Shown: one piece after another, positions 24,388-35,185 of the stretch
Layout: every line of letters begins with the position of its first letter
Numbering within the stretch: position 1 is the stretch's first letter
From: Methylobacterium sp. Leaf91
Lineage (GTDB): Bacteria; Pseudomonadota; Alphaproteobacteria; Rhizobiales; Beijerinckiaceae
Length of the DNA: 64,000 bases
Assembly (NCBI RefSeq): GCF_001422815.1
Contig: NZ_LMMP01000050.1
Coordinates: forward strand, 159,033 to 223,032
Direction: 5' to 3'
Translations under genes and position numbers: made by a program
The notes under the pieces: model-generated
Told to the model about the DNA's origin: nothing
The model's database searches: none
The model's input: only the letters and a program-made list of their open reading frames with translations

Positions 24388-25476
24388 CTACAGAGAAGAT
24401 GCGGGAAACCCGACCTGCGTCGGCTCGTAGCCCAGCATTCCGCCATGCGCGCAGACGGCTTGCGTGATGGCGATGCGCCCGGTCTCGTCGAGGCGTGCGA
24501 CGCCTGTTTCTAGGTGACGGCGCCAGGAGGGACCTCGGTTCCACGCCTCGACCCAGGAGGCTGCCAGGGCAACGGGCTGGTTCCTGGCCAGGGCCGCGAT
24601 CAGGAAGCCTGCCTGAGTTAGGTCCTTCGCTTGTTTCTCACGCTCGGTCCGCTCGTTCGCCACGATGAGTTTGTGAACGGCGTAGCGCTCTGGAGCAGGC
24701 ACCGTGACGGAGATCCCGCCGGCATGGAGCAGCGTCGAGCGGACCGGGTCTCTGATGAGGAAATCGAGATAGCGAAGCGGCTGGGCGCTGACACCGCCGA
24801 GGGCCGGCATCGGGACGAGCGCGCCGGTCAGATCGTCCGAGCCACGGTTCGACACGAGAAACTCCACCCGAAACCCATCGGCGTTCGCGAAAGCGCTCGT
24901 GTAGTCCGGCCGCGACAGGTTCGGCACCGGACGGAAGCTCGCATCTACGGCCTGAAGTTCCTCGTGAACGGGAGGCATGCTCTCTCCGATCGCGACCGAG
25001 ATGCCGTAATCCTGTGCGAGATCGATGTCGCCGGTCCTGAGCGCTCTCATCGGGCGCTCCCCGACGAGGCCCGGATAGGTCTGGAACGCCACCGTGCCCA
25101 CCAGGACCCCACGCAGCCGAAAGAAGCCTGCCTGTGCCAGACGTTCGACGACCCGGCCCGTCAGGGCGTCCGCGGTCGGAAACCCGGCGCTCCGCAACAT
25201 GCGAACCGCGTCGATACGGGTGCGGTAATCGACCCGCTGGCGGTCATGGGCCTCGACCCGCCGCGTGGTCTCGGAATCCGCTACGGTGCCGACATAGCGG
25301 TTGGACTTCGTGCCGGTGGCGGCATCGTAGCCCTGATAGTACCAGTATTCGCGTGCCTTGATGGTGCGCCTGATGAACTTGCCGTTCTCGGGAAAGTCGC
25401 GGTCGAACTCCGCATCGGCGCAGCGCTGATTGAGATCGGCGAAGACCGTCTGCGCGGCGGCATCGATGGACGGCAT
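24388..25476 (-). CDS. GSU2403-type nucleotidyltransferase domain protein
   Basis: The 362-residue protein matches the GSU2403-type nucleotidyltransferase family, related to the MNT/Pol-beta fold. RTGDIDLAQDYGISVAI supplies the GxDxD-like catalytic aspartates near residue 150, preceded by GVLVGTVAFQTYPGLVGER. Other features are RYLDFLIRDP, VPAPERYAVHKLIVANERT, and an N-terminal LNQRCADAEFDRDF... YYQGYDAATG segment. It is convergent with mobA (3-base gap). A 36-base inverted repeat stands 10 bases before its start codon, pointing to tight control. The function of the family is not established; relatives of the fold act as toxins or RNA/protein modifiers. Confidence 0.8.
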   Translation of the reverse strand: MPSIDAAAQTVFADLNQRCADAEFDRDFPENGKFIRRTIKAREYWYYQGYDAATGTKSNRYVGTVADSETTRRVEAHDRQRVDYRTRIDAVRMLRSAGFPTADALTGRVVERLAQAGFFRLRGVLVGTVAFQTYPGLVGERPMRALRTGDIDLAQDYGISVAIGESMPPVHEELQAVDASFRPVPNLSRPDYTSAFANADGFRVEFLVSNRGSDDLTGALVPMPALGGVSAQPLRYLDFLIRDPVRSTLLHAGGISVTVPAPERYAVHKLIVANERTEREKQAKDLTQAGFLIAALARNQPVALAASWVEAWNRGPSWRRHLETGVARLDETGRIAITQAVCAHGGMLGYEPTQVGFPASSL

Positions 25477-25486
25477 GGCTCGTACC

Positions 25487-25522
25487 CGCGTTACAGGAAA
25501 ATCGCCGTTTTCATGTAACGCG
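25487..25522 (-). promoter_or_regulatory. 36-base inverted repeat in front of the nucleotidyltransferase gene
   Basis: CGCGTTACA (25487-25495) pairs exactly with TGTAACGCG (25514-25522), extended inward by GAAAA/TTTTC. It sits about 10 bases upstream of the start codon on the minus strand, so it may be a protein operator or a hairpin that hides the ribosome site. Confidence 0.6.
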
Positions 25523-25544
25523 CGGAGCTGGGCCTCACAAACGA

Positions 25545-25584
25545 GAAAGGGCGTCCGCGCGGGTCACGTGCGGACGCCCTTTTC
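25545..25584. terminator. bidirectional Rho-independent terminator
   Basis: AAAGGGCGTCCGC (25546-25558) pairs fully with GCGGACGCCCTTT (25570-25582) around an 11-base loop, with T-tracts on both strands. It ends the cyclophilin transcript (ppiB stops at 25603) and insulates the nucleotidyltransferase gene. Confidence 0.85.
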
Positions 25585-25602
25585 ATCGACGGATCGACCG
25601 GT

Positions 25603-26061
25603 TCAGGCGGTGCCGACCGTGGCCTTGACGATCTTGTCCGGCGAGCGGGGCGGCTCGCCCTTGTTGAGGCTGTCCACCACGTCCATGCCTTCGGTCACCT
25701 TGCCCCAGACCGTGTACTGCTTGTCGAGGAAGCGGGCATCGCCGAAGCAGAGGAAGAACTGCGAATTGGCCGAATGCGGGAAGTTGGTGCGGGCCATGGA
25801 GCAAGTGCCGCGCACATGCGGCTCGTCGTTGAACTCGGCCTTCAGGTCCGGCAGGTCGGAACCGCCCGAGCCGGTGCCCGTCGGGTCGCCGGTCTGGGCC
25901 ATGAACCCGTCGATGACGCGGTGGAACGGCACGCCGTCGTAGAATCCCTGTCCCGCCAGCGTCTTGAGACGCTCGACATGGTTGGGGGCGAGATCCGGGC
26001 GCAGCCCGATGACGACGCGGCCCTTGGTGGTTTCGAGGATGAGGGTTTCGGTATCGGCCAT
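25603..26061 (-). CDS. ppiB: cytoplasmic cyclophilin peptidyl-prolyl isomerase
   Basis: The 152-residue protein is a compact cyclophilin with no signal peptide. FHRVIDGFMAQTGDPTGTGSGG, FNDEPHVRGTCSMAR and NSQFFLCFGDARFLDKQYTVWGKV are diagnostic and include the catalytic Arg-Phe. It speeds cis-trans isomerisation of proline bonds. It ends a run of three minus-strand genes (periplasmic cyclophilin, TonB-C-like protein, ppiB) with gaps of 4 bases or an overlap, so the three are very likely one operon. Confidence 0.94.
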   Translation of the reverse strand: MADTETLILETTKGRVVIGLRPDLAPNHVERLKTLAGQGFYDGVPFHRVIDGFMAQTGDPTGTGSGGSDLPDLKAEFNDEPHVRGTCSMARTNFPHSANSQFFLCFGDARFLDKQYTVWGKVTEGMDVVDSLNKGEPPRSPDKIVKATVGTA

Positions 26062-26065
26062 GGGG

Positions 26066-26566
26066 TCAGACTCCTTGTCCCTGGGGACCTTGGTAGATGA
26101 ATCGCAGGGCGATCGGGCGCCCCGCGATGGCGGCGCCGAGCGCCGGCGTGATCGCGACCGGCGTGCAGCGCCGGATCGCGTCGAGGGTCGAGCGGGTCAG
26201 GATATCCCTGCCGCGCTGATCGGCATTCTGCATCGAGAAGGTGATGCGAGGCTCGCCGATGACGGACCCGTCGCGGCGGAGCGCGAAACGGGCGGTGATC
26301 TCGGTACGCGGGAAGCCGGCGAGGCCCTGCGGTATCTCCCAGCAGGCAGCCAGCCTCGGATACAGATCCTTCAGCGTGTCGGCCGGATTCACGGCGATGC
26401 CACCCTCCGGCACCTGCACGGTGGAGCGCAGAGACTCGGGCAGCGCCAGGGGCAGGCCGGACGCTGCCAGGGCGGCTCCTGCAAAAGCCGCCGCGAACGG
26501 GATGGCGACCGCCGACGCGACGACGGCGAGGCGCGTCGGGCGCCTCACTGTCGCGCCTCCGCTCAT
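26066..26566 (-). CDS. exported protein with TonB/TolA C-terminal-like domain
   Basis: The 166-residue product has an N-terminal hydrophobic signal/anchor (VVASAVAIPFAAAFAGAALAA), a linker, and a C-terminal region of about 100 residues (LAACWEIP... ITARFALRRDGSVIGEPRITF... LDAIRRCTPVAITP... RPIALRFIY) that resembles TonB/TolA C-terminal domains, including two cysteines that may bond. Its start overlaps the stop of the periplasmic cyclophilin by 4 bases and it precedes ppiB by 4 bases. Role unknown; a periplasmic partner of the cyclophilin is plausible. Confidence 0.65.
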   Translation of the reverse strand: MSGGATVRRPTRLAVVASAVAIPFAAAFAGAALAASGLPLALPESLRSTVQVPEGGIAVNPADTLKDLYPRLAACWEIPQGLAGFPRTEITARFALRRDGSVIGEPRITFSMQNADQRGRDILTRSTLDAIRRCTPVAITPALGAAIAGRPIALRFIYQGPQGQGV

Positions 26567-27129
26567 TTCGCGCCTTGGGCCATCTGCATCTTCACGATCT
26601 TGTCGGGGTTTTGGACTGCGCCGCCCGGAGCGCCCGCGGCGGCCTTCTTGATCTTGTCGACGACCTCCATGCCCGAGGAGACGAGCCCGATAACGGTGTA
26701 CTGCCCGTTCAGGAACGGTGCATCGCCGAGGCAGATGAAGAACTGCGAGTTCGCCGAGTTCGGATCCGACGAGCGGGCCATGCCGAGCGTGCCGCGCCGG
26801 AACGGCGATTGCGAGAATTCGGCGGGGATGTTCGGCAGGGACGAACCGCCGGTGCCGTTGCCCTTCGGGTCGCCGGTCTGGGCCATGAACCCGTCCATGA
26901 CGCGATGGAACTTCAGCCCGTCATAGAAGCCCTTCTTGATGAGGGTCTTGAGCTGGGCCACGTGCTGCGGCGCGAGATCGGGGCGCAGCTCGATGGTGAC
27001 GCGGCCATCCTTGGTGTCGAGATAGACCGTGTTGTCGTCGGCGGCCCGTGCCACGGGCGCGAACCCGATCATGGCGGCGAGGGCCAGGGACAGGAAGGCG
27101 GTCCGCCGATGGAGGGTCCGATGAGTCAT
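26563..27129 (-). CDS. ppiA: periplasmic cyclophilin peptidyl-prolyl isomerase
   Basis: This second cyclophilin (188 residues) carries a signal peptide (RRTAFLSLALAAMIGFAPVARA) and so acts in the periplasm. The domain holds FHRVMDGFMAQTGDPKGNGTGG and MARSSDPNSANSQFFICLGDAPFLNGQYTVIG, closely resembling ppiB next to it, consistent with an old tandem duplication that gave exported and cytosolic forms. I chose ATG 27127-27129 since the frame continues upstream only as Arg-rich shadow sequence. coaD lies 45 bases upstream. Confidence 0.92.
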   Translation of the reverse strand: MTHRTLHRRTAFLSLALAAMIGFAPVARAADDNTVYLDTKDGRVTIELRPDLAPQHVAQLKTLIKKGFYDGLKFHRVMDGFMAQTGDPKGNGTGGSSLPNIPAEFSQSPFRRGTLGMARSSDPNSANSQFFICLGDAPFLNGQYTVIGLVSSGMEVVDKIKKAAAGAPGGAVQNPDKIVKMQMAQGAK

Positions 27130-27173
27130 GAGGGGGCGGTCTCCGGTCCGTTGAAAGAGGGGGATGGAAGGGA

Positions 27174-27674
27174 TCAGGCTTGCGTGAAGCGCGCGGCGAG
27201 CCGTTCCGCCACGAGGGGAGGAACGAAGGGCGAGACATCGCCGCCCATGGCCGCGATCTGGCGCACCAGGGTGGCGGTGATCGGCCGAACGCCGGTGGAG
27301 GCGGGCAGGAACACGGTCTGCACCTCCGGCGCCATGGCGCCGTTCATGCCGGCGAGTTGCATCTCGTAGTCGAGATCCGTGCCGTCGCGCAGGCCGCGGA
27401 TGAAGATGCTGGCGCCCGAGCGCCGTGCGGCCGACACCGCCAGATCGTCGAAGGTGACGATGTCGAGGCTGGCGCCTTCGGCCTCCGCCAGGGGGGCGCA
27501 GGTCGCCCGCAGCAGATCCGCGCGTTCCTCGGGCGAGAACATGGGGGCCTTGCCCGGATGCACGCCGATGGCGATCACCAGGTGCTGCACGAGCCGGCAT
27601 GCCTGACGGATGACGTCGAGGTGTCCGTTCGTGACCGGATCGAAAGAGCCAGCGTAGAGCGCGGTGCGGATCAT
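27174..27674 (-). CDS. coaD: pantetheine-phosphate adenylyltransferase
   Basis: CoaD makes dephospho-CoA from 4'-phosphopantetheine and ATP, the penultimate step of CoA synthesis. The 166-residue product begins IRTALYAGSFDPVTNGHLDVI, which contains the TxGH-type nucleotidyltransferase motif (TNGH), and ends with the ISSTxxR-type element SATLVRQ (ITATLVRQIAAMGGDV). The length is typical. It is upstream of the two cyclophilins on the same strand, with a terminator between it and gyrA. Confidence 0.95.
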   Translation of the reverse strand: MIRTALYAGSFDPVTNGHLDVIRQACRLVQHLVIAIGVHPGKAPMFSPEERADLLRATCAPLAEAEGASLDIVTFDDLAVSAARRSGASIFIRGLRDGTDLDYEMQLAGMNGAMAPEVQTVFLPASTGVRPITATLVRQIAAMGGDVSPFVPPLVAERLAARFTQA

Positions 27675-27765
27675 CACCGGTGGGCGTAGAGCATTTCGCC
27701 TCGAAACGGAACCGCCCGCGACCAGCCCGGCCCGATGGCGAATCCTCCCCGTAATGGACCGGCGC

Positions 27766-27802
27766 ACGAAAAAGGGCGGATGCCCCGATGGAGCGCCCGC
27801 CC
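27766..27802 (-). terminator. Rho-independent terminator downstream of gyrA
   Basis: On the minus strand GGGCGG (27797-27802) pairs with CCGCCC (27774-27779) and is followed by TTTTTCGTG. It lies between gyrA (stop at 28121) and coaD, so it should end gyrA transcription about 320 bases past the stop. Confidence 0.65.
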
Positions 27803-28120
27803 GAAGTTTCGGTCTTCGAAGTCTGGTCGACGACGTCCGGCTTATGGATTCGCCAAGCGAAGTGCCGGAACGTCAGAGCCTTTTCGCAACTCCACGCTGC
27901 GCCGAACGTCTCGTTCGGTCCGGCGCGGATCGTGGAGCGATATCTCTCTGAAGCTGAACTTATCGATGCATCGCGGCGCCGGATATGACTTGGCTGCAAC
28001 ACCGAAGATCAGTGACCGAAACGAGAATGCCGGCCAAGTCTTGCGACTCGACCGGCATTCCCCGCGACAATGTTCAGACTGGTCTCGAACGATTCCAGAC
28101 CGGCCTGAACAGGGCCGTCT
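27803..28120. other. gyrA 3' region with an inverted repeat
   Basis: No gene is supported. GTTCAG (28072-28077) pairs with CTGAAC (28105-28110), enclosing GGTCT/AGACC. It is just past the gyrA stop and has no T-run. Confidence 0.4.
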
Positions 28121-30877
<2,757 letters not shown>

Positions 30878-31079
30878 GGTCTTCGATCTCTGCCTGTGAC
30901 GGTCCCGGCGGGCCGGGTCCGCGTGGAGCGACGGGCGCTACGGAAAGTGGGGGGCGGGGCGTTCCGCGTGGCCTCGAAAAGGCCGGCCGCGTCACGTCCT
31001 GGCTCGGACGTCCTTCATACGCCATCCGGTGCCGCTGCGCCACCGCCGGACATGTCGCGACGACATCGACAAACCCCAT

Positions 31080-31101
31080 GCGTCGCAAGCGCTTGCGACG
31101 C
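31080..31101. repeat. 22-base perfect palindrome
   Basis: GCGTCGCAAGC followed by GCTTGCGACGC (31080-31101) is perfectly self-complementary. It lies in the 360-base gap between the DGPF gene stop and the gyrA start, so it is either an operator for gyrA or the end hairpin of the DGPF gene. The rest of the gap (30878-31237) shows no gene. Confidence 0.5.
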
Positions 31102-31237
31102 CGATTTCAGCGCATGAGCGCCGGTTGTTTCCCGGCCTCTTCCCCGAATGGGTTGAGGCGCGGCCGAACCCGATCCGGGGCCCAGGTCGGAGTGTCGCGA
31201 GACGGCCTGCAATGGTGGGGTCGGAGCCTCGTGCTCC

Positions 31238-31612
31238 TCACCCCGCCGCAGCGCCCGCGAAATCGGACATCTCGTAGAGCGGCCGGATCTCGATCTCGCT
31301 CGGGCCGGGCATCGGGTTGGGACAGCGCTTCACCCAGTCGAGCGCTTCCTCCATGTCCTTCACCTGCCAGAGCCAGAAGCCGGCGACCAGTTCCCCGGTC
31401 GCGGCGAAGGGGCCGTCGCTGACGGTGCGGGAGGCACCATCGAAGGCGACCCGCTTGCCCTTGGCGGAGGGGTGCAGGCCCTCGCCGGCGAGGAGGATGC
31501 CCGCCTTGGCGAGTTCCATGTTGAACTCGCCCATGGCGGTGAGCAGGTCGAGGGAGGGCATGATCCCCGCCTCGCTGTCTGTGGTCGCCTTGACCAGAAC
31601 CATGACGCGCAT
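31238..31612 (-). CDS. YCII-related (DGPF domain) protein
   Basis: The 124-residue product (ATG 31610-31612) has the DGPF motif itself (TVSDGPFAATGELVAGFWLWQVKD) in a ferredoxin-like fold: MRVMVLVKATTDSEAG at the start, AGILLAGEGLHPSAKG in the middle and RPLYEMSDF at the end. Members are often encoded next to ECF sigma factors, which is not the case here. Biochemical role is not established. Confidence 0.85.
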   Translation of the reverse strand: MRVMVLVKATTDSEAGIMPSLDLLTAMGEFNMELAKAGILLAGEGLHPSAKGKRVAFDGASRTVSDGPFAATGELVAGFWLWQVKDMEEALDWVKRCPNPMPGPSEIEIRPLYEMSDFAGAAAG

Positions 31613-31739
31613 CGATTCGCCTCCCCTGCTCGATCGTGCCCATGGAAGCACGAAGGCACGGTTCGTGTGAACTCACAGACCGCTGGGCCGGTTACCCGAC
31701 GCCATCGATCCCGCCGCATCCATCGACAGGGGCAAAGTC

Positions 31740-32432
31740 ATGCTCGTTCGCCCGAAAGCCGTCGCTTTCGATATCATCGGCACCGTGTTCAGCATGGAGC
31801 CGATGCGGCCCGCCCTGGTGGCGATGGGCTTGCCGCCCCTCGCCCTGGACTTCCTCTACACCGCCGGCCTGCGGGACATGTTCGCCCTGGCGGCGACAGG
31901 CACCTTTGCGCCGTTCCAGTCCGTGCTGTCGGGGTGCCTGGACGAGGTGCTCGCCATGCATGGCCTCTCCGCCTCGCCGGAGGACAAGACGGCTTTGCTC
32001 GGCATGATGAAGGCCCTTCCGCCGCACGAGGACGCCAAGGCGGCATTCGAGGTTCTGGCCGATGCCGGCATCCGGGTCTTCGCACTGAGCAACGGCGCAG
32101 CCGCGACCACGAGGGGATTGCTCGCTGCGGCCGGCATGGAGGGGCTCGTCGAGCGGGTTTTCTCCATCGAAGAGGTGAAGCTCTCGAAGCCGCGCCCCGA
32201 GTTCTACCGCCATGCCGCGCGGGCCGCCGCCCTCGCCCCGAGCGAGATGGCGATGATCGCGACCCACCCTTGGGACCTCCACGGCGCCAGGATCGCCGGC
32301 CTCATGACTGGCTATGTCGCTCGTGGCGTGCCGTACTCACCGGACCTCGAGGCACCGGATCTGACCGGGGAAACCCTGCTGGAGGTCGCATCGGCGATGG
32401 TGCGGCTCGGGCCGTCGCAACCCGACGCCTGA
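31740..32432 (+). CDS. HAD-superfamily hydrolase, type II haloacid dehalogenase-like
   Basis: The 230-residue protein has the HAD core: nucleophile aspartate in AVAFDIIGTVF, motif II serine-asparagine in VFALSNGAAAT, the conserved lysine in EVKLSKPRPEFYRHAA and a final DLHGARIAG region. Its layout resembles L-2-haloacid dehalogenases (short cap after DIIGTVF), but the usual second aspartate pattern in motif IV reads THPWDLHGA, so dehalogenase activity is plausible but not certain. No dehalogenase-related gene is adjacent. Confidence 0.75.
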   Translation: MLVRPKAVAFDIIGTVFSMEPMRPALVAMGLPPLALDFLYTAGLRDMFALAATGTFAPFQSVLSGCLDEVLAMHGLSASPEDKTALLGMMKALPPHEDAKAAFEVLADAGIRVFALSNGAAATTRGLLAAAGMEGLVERVFSIEEVKLSKPRPEFYRHAARAAALAPSEMAMIATHPWDLHGARIAGLMTGYVARGVPYSPDLEAPDLTGETLLEVASAMVRLGPSQPDA

Positions 32433-32550
32433 TGCCTGTTCGCTATCGGGGCGCCCGTCCGTCCGCTCCAGTGAGCGTCTTTTGAATTTATCGAGCTGCT
32501 CGACGTCTGTTCCCCGGTTCACGAGCGGTCGATATGAGGCGCGACAGCAC

Positions 32551-32645
32551 TCCCTCTCCTGGAAGGAGAGGGCTGGGGTGAGGTGTGGTCCATCTCCGGA
32601 AAGGTCACACACCTCACCCTGTCCCTCTCCTTCCAAGAGAGGGGA
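32551..32645. repeat. imperfect inverted repeat element
   Basis: An arm at 32554-32587 (CTCTCCTGGAAGG... GGTGAGGTGTG) pairs with an arm at 32607-32640 (CACACCTCACC... CTCCTTCCAAGAGAG). This is a REP-like intergenic element that may also act as a terminator between the convergent HAD and ssb genes. It shares the CTCTCCTTCC core with the element at 38370 and 38580. The rest of the 32433-32755 gap is empty. Confidence 0.65.
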
Positions 32646-32755
32646 CCCGCGCTGCCCGCGAGATATGTGACTATCTTCGCCGTGAGCGGGCCGGGTGGAG
32701 GCCGATACGCCTAGCTTCCCGTCCGTCGGATGCCGTTGACGGGAACGGCAGATCC

Positions 32756-33322
32756 CTAGAACGGGATATCGTCGTCGAGGTCGTAATTGGGCTTCGAGGT
32801 GCTCGCCGCCGGCCGACGCTCGCCGCCCGAGGAACGGCCGCCGCCGTATTCCCCGCCGCGATCGCCACCCCGGTCTCCCCCGCGATCCCCGCCACGGCCG
32901 CCGCCGTAATCGCCGCCACGGCTGATCTGGCCGCCGCCCTCGTCGTCGGCGCCCATTTCTCCGCCGCCGCTACGACCGTCGAGGAGCGTGAGTTCACCGC
33001 GGAAGCGCTGGAGCACCACCTCGGTGGTGTATTTCTCGACGCCGGACTGGTCCGCCCATTTCCGGGTCTGGAGCTGGCCCTCGATATAGACCTTCGAGCC
33101 CTTGCGCAGGTACTGCTCGGCCACGCGGGCGAGGTTCTCGTTGTAGATCACCACCGAGTGCCACTCGGTCTTCTCCTTGCGCTCGCCCGAGGCCTTGTCC
33201 TTCCAGGATTCGGACGTGGCGATGCGCAGGTTGACCACGGGATCGCCGGAGGCGAGGCGCCGGGTCTCGGGGTCGCGCCCGAGATTGCCCACCAAAATCA
33301 CCTTGTTGACGCTGCCGGCCAT
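32756..33322 (-). CDS. ssb: single-stranded DNA-binding protein
   Basis: SSB coats single-stranded DNA in replication, repair and recombination. The 188-residue protein has an OB fold (about 1-112, NKVILVGNLGRDPETR... TEWHSVVIYNENLARVAEQYLRKGSKVYIEGQL... TEVVLQRFRGELTLLD), a long Gly/Arg/Asp-rich tail with repeated GGDRGGDRGGDRGG, and the conserved acidic tip DLDDDIPF that recruits repair proteins. It is preceded at about 135 bases by a GTTC-N7-GTTC box that suggests SOS control. Confidence 0.96.
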   Translation of the reverse strand: MAGSVNKVILVGNLGRDPETRRLASGDPVVNLRIATSESWKDKASGERKEKTEWHSVVIYNENLARVAEQYLRKGSKVYIEGQLQTRKWADQSGVEKYTTEVVLQRFRGELTLLDGRSGGGEMGADDEGGGQISRGGDYGGGRGGDRGGDRGGDRGGEYGGGRSSGGERRPAASTSKPNYDLDDDIPF

Positions 33323-33455
33323 GCCGCTCTCCTCTCGATCGATCTCACTGACGGAAGGGCCTCACGCGCCGTCCGTCCCGTTCGCCCTTCATGAACGTCG
33401 GACAGGCGGCCCGCAATCGGGAGGGCGAATTTGTCCCCACCGATCACAGGTCGAT

Positions 33456-33470
33456 GTTCTATCTTTGTTC
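33456..33470 (-). promoter_or_regulatory. alphaproteobacterial LexA (SOS) box
   Basis: GTTC-TATCTTT-GTTC (33456-33470) is an exact match to the alphaproteobacterial SOS box GTTC-N7-GTTC. It sits about 135 bases upstream of ssb, a known SOS gene in related bacteria. No other gene points away from it nearby. Confidence 0.6.
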
Positions 33471-33502
33471 GTTTTGGCGCGCAAGGATCGCGCACCTGCT
33501 GG

Positions 33503-34519
33503 TCACGCGATCCGCACCAGCATCTTGCCAAAATTCCGGCCTTTCAGCAGTCCGATGAAGGCCTCCGGCGCCGCCTCCAGTCCTTCGACGATGTCTTCCC
33601 GATGCTGGATGCGCCCTTCTCTCAGCCAGGTTCCGACCTCACTCAGGAACTCCTCCTCCTGGTCGGCGAAATCCCACACGATGAAGCCGCGCAGGGTCAG
33701 GCGCTTGGTCAGGATGGCGCGCATGATGACGGGGCTGCGGTCCGGCCCCGAAGGCAATTCGGTGAGGTTGTAGCCCGAGACGAGGCCGCAGACCGGGATG
33801 CGGGCGAAGTCGTTGAGGAGCGGCAGCACGGCGTCGAACACCGCGCCGCCGACATTCTCGAAATACACGTCGATCCCGTCGGGACAAGCGGCGGCAAGCG
33901 CGCCGGGCAGGTCGTCGGTGCGGTGATCGACCGCCGCGTCGAAGCCGAGCACGTCGGTGAGGTAGGCGCATTTCTCAGGACCGCCCGCGATGCCGACGGC
34001 GCGCGCGCCCTTCAGCTTGGCGATCTGGCCGACGAGGGAGCCTACCGGCCCGGCAGCGGCGGCGACCACGACGGTCTCGCCCGCCTTCGGCTGCCCGATG
34101 GTGAGGAGGCCGGTATAGGCGGTCATGCCCGGCATCCCGAGGACGCCGAGCGCCGTGCTGACCGGCGCCGCTTCTGGATCGAGCTTGCGCAGCCCCTGTC
34201 CCTTGGTTACCGCGAAATCCTGCCAGCCCCCGAAGGCGGTCACCACGTCGCCCTCGTGGAAATCCGGATGCCGCGAAACCACCACCTCCGATACGGTGGC
34301 CCCGACCATGGGCGCGCCGATGGCGACAGGCTCGGCATAGGATTTCGCCGCGCTCATCCGTCCGCGCATGTAGGGATCGAGGGAGAGGAGGCGGTTGCGG
34401 AGCAGCACTTCCCCCTCCCCCGGCGTCGGTGTGCGGCTCTCCTCGAGCCGGAAATGCGCGGCGGTCGGCTCTCCGTGCGGACGGGAGGCGAGGACGATGC
34501 TGCGGTTCACGGCGACCAT
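33503..34519 (-). CDS. zinc-independent NADP-dependent oxidoreductase (curA-type MDR)
   Basis: The 338-residue protein is a medium-chain dehydrogenase/reductase of the leukotriene B4 dehydrogenase/curcumin reductase type, which reduces alkenals and other activated C=C bonds with NADPH. Features are LLSLDPYMRGRM near 50, GMPGMTAYTGLL near 130, the nucleotide motif AAAGPVGSLVGQIAKLKGARAVG, YFENVGGAVFDAVLPLL, and the end FGKMLVRI. The zinc-binding residues are missing, as expected for the group. ATG 34517-34519 fits the family start (AVNRSIVLASRPHGEP). Confidence 0.88.
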   Translation of the reverse strand: MVAVNRSIVLASRPHGEPTAAHFRLEESRTPTPGEGEVLLRNRLLSLDPYMRGRMSAAKSYAEPVAIGAPMVGATVSEVVVSRHPDFHEGDVVTAFGGWQDFAVTKGQGLRKLDPEAAPVSTALGVLGMPGMTAYTGLLTIGQPKAGETVVVAAAAGPVGSLVGQIAKLKGARAVGIAGGPEKCAYLTDVLGFDAAVDHRTDDLPGALAAACPDGIDVYFENVGGAVFDAVLPLLNDFARIPVCGLVSGYNLTELPSGPDRSPVIMRAILTKRLTLRGFIVWDFADQEEEFLSEVGTWLREGRIQHREDIVEGLEAAPEAFIGLLKGRNFGKMLVRIA

Positions 34520-34696
34520 GATCTGACGCTCCGGTTGTGATGACGAATCCGCTGAACGGGCGTGCGGGAATCGAGGGACAACCCGACAAGGCCGATCTGG
34601 CTCGGGGTGTTCCCGTCGCAGGGCCGGGGCACCGCCCGCGCCGAGCGGCGTTGACGCCCATGGGCACATGCCCGTCACCTCGATCGGTATACCCGG

Positions 34697-35101
34697 ATGG
34701 CCCGCCCGCTTCTCCTCGCCAGTATCGCTGCCATGTCCGGCCTTGCGTCGCAGGCACTCGCCGAAGATCCCCTCGCCGCCCATCGCTGGACTTCACGCGT
34801 TCTGGTCATCGTCGCTCCAGACGGTGAAGATCCGCGAATCGAGGCGCAGAGACGCGAGGCGCGGGCGCGACGGGCGGATTACGCGGAGCGCGACCTCGTC
34901 GTGGTGGAGGCGATCGGGACAGGCGCCGAGGCCAAAAGCATCCGCAACCGCTTCGGGATTGGGGAGCGGGACTTCCGTGTCGTGCTGGTGGGCAAGGACG
35001 GCGATGCGAAGCTCGTCGAAGCCGCCCCGATCCCGGCCCCCCGCCTGTTTTCCACTATTGATGCCATGCCGATGCGCAAGGACGAGCGAGGCCGGCGATA
35101 G
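34697..35101 (+). CDS. DUF4174 domain secreted protein
   Basis: The 134-residue product starts with a signal peptide (LLLASIAAMSGLASQALA) and has a DUF4174-type domain: HRWTSRVLVIVAPDGEDPRIEAQRREARA, DYAERDLVVVEAIG and FRVVLVGKDGDAKL, a thioredoxin-like pattern without catalytic cysteines. It is convergent with the glycine-rich protein gene and they share a terminator. The biological role is unknown. Confidence 0.8.
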   Translation: MARPLLLASIAAMSGLASQALAEDPLAAHRWTSRVLVIVAPDGEDPRIEAQRREARARRADYAERDLVVVEAIGTGAEAKSIRNRFGIGERDFRVVLVGKDGDAKLVEAAPIPAPRLFSTIDAMPMRKDERGRR

Positions 35102-35127
35102 CGCATGGGTTGGCCGAGGGGGCAACG

Positions 35128-35156
35128 AAAAAGGGACCGCCGAGGCGGTCCCTTTC
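35128..35156. terminator. bidirectional terminator
   Basis: GGGACCGCC (35133-35141) pairs with GGCGGTCCC (35144-35152), with A-run upstream and T-run downstream, so it works for both convergent genes. Confidence 0.85.
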
Positions 35157-35185
35157 CCATTGAAGTCTTCTCGAACGAGACCGGC

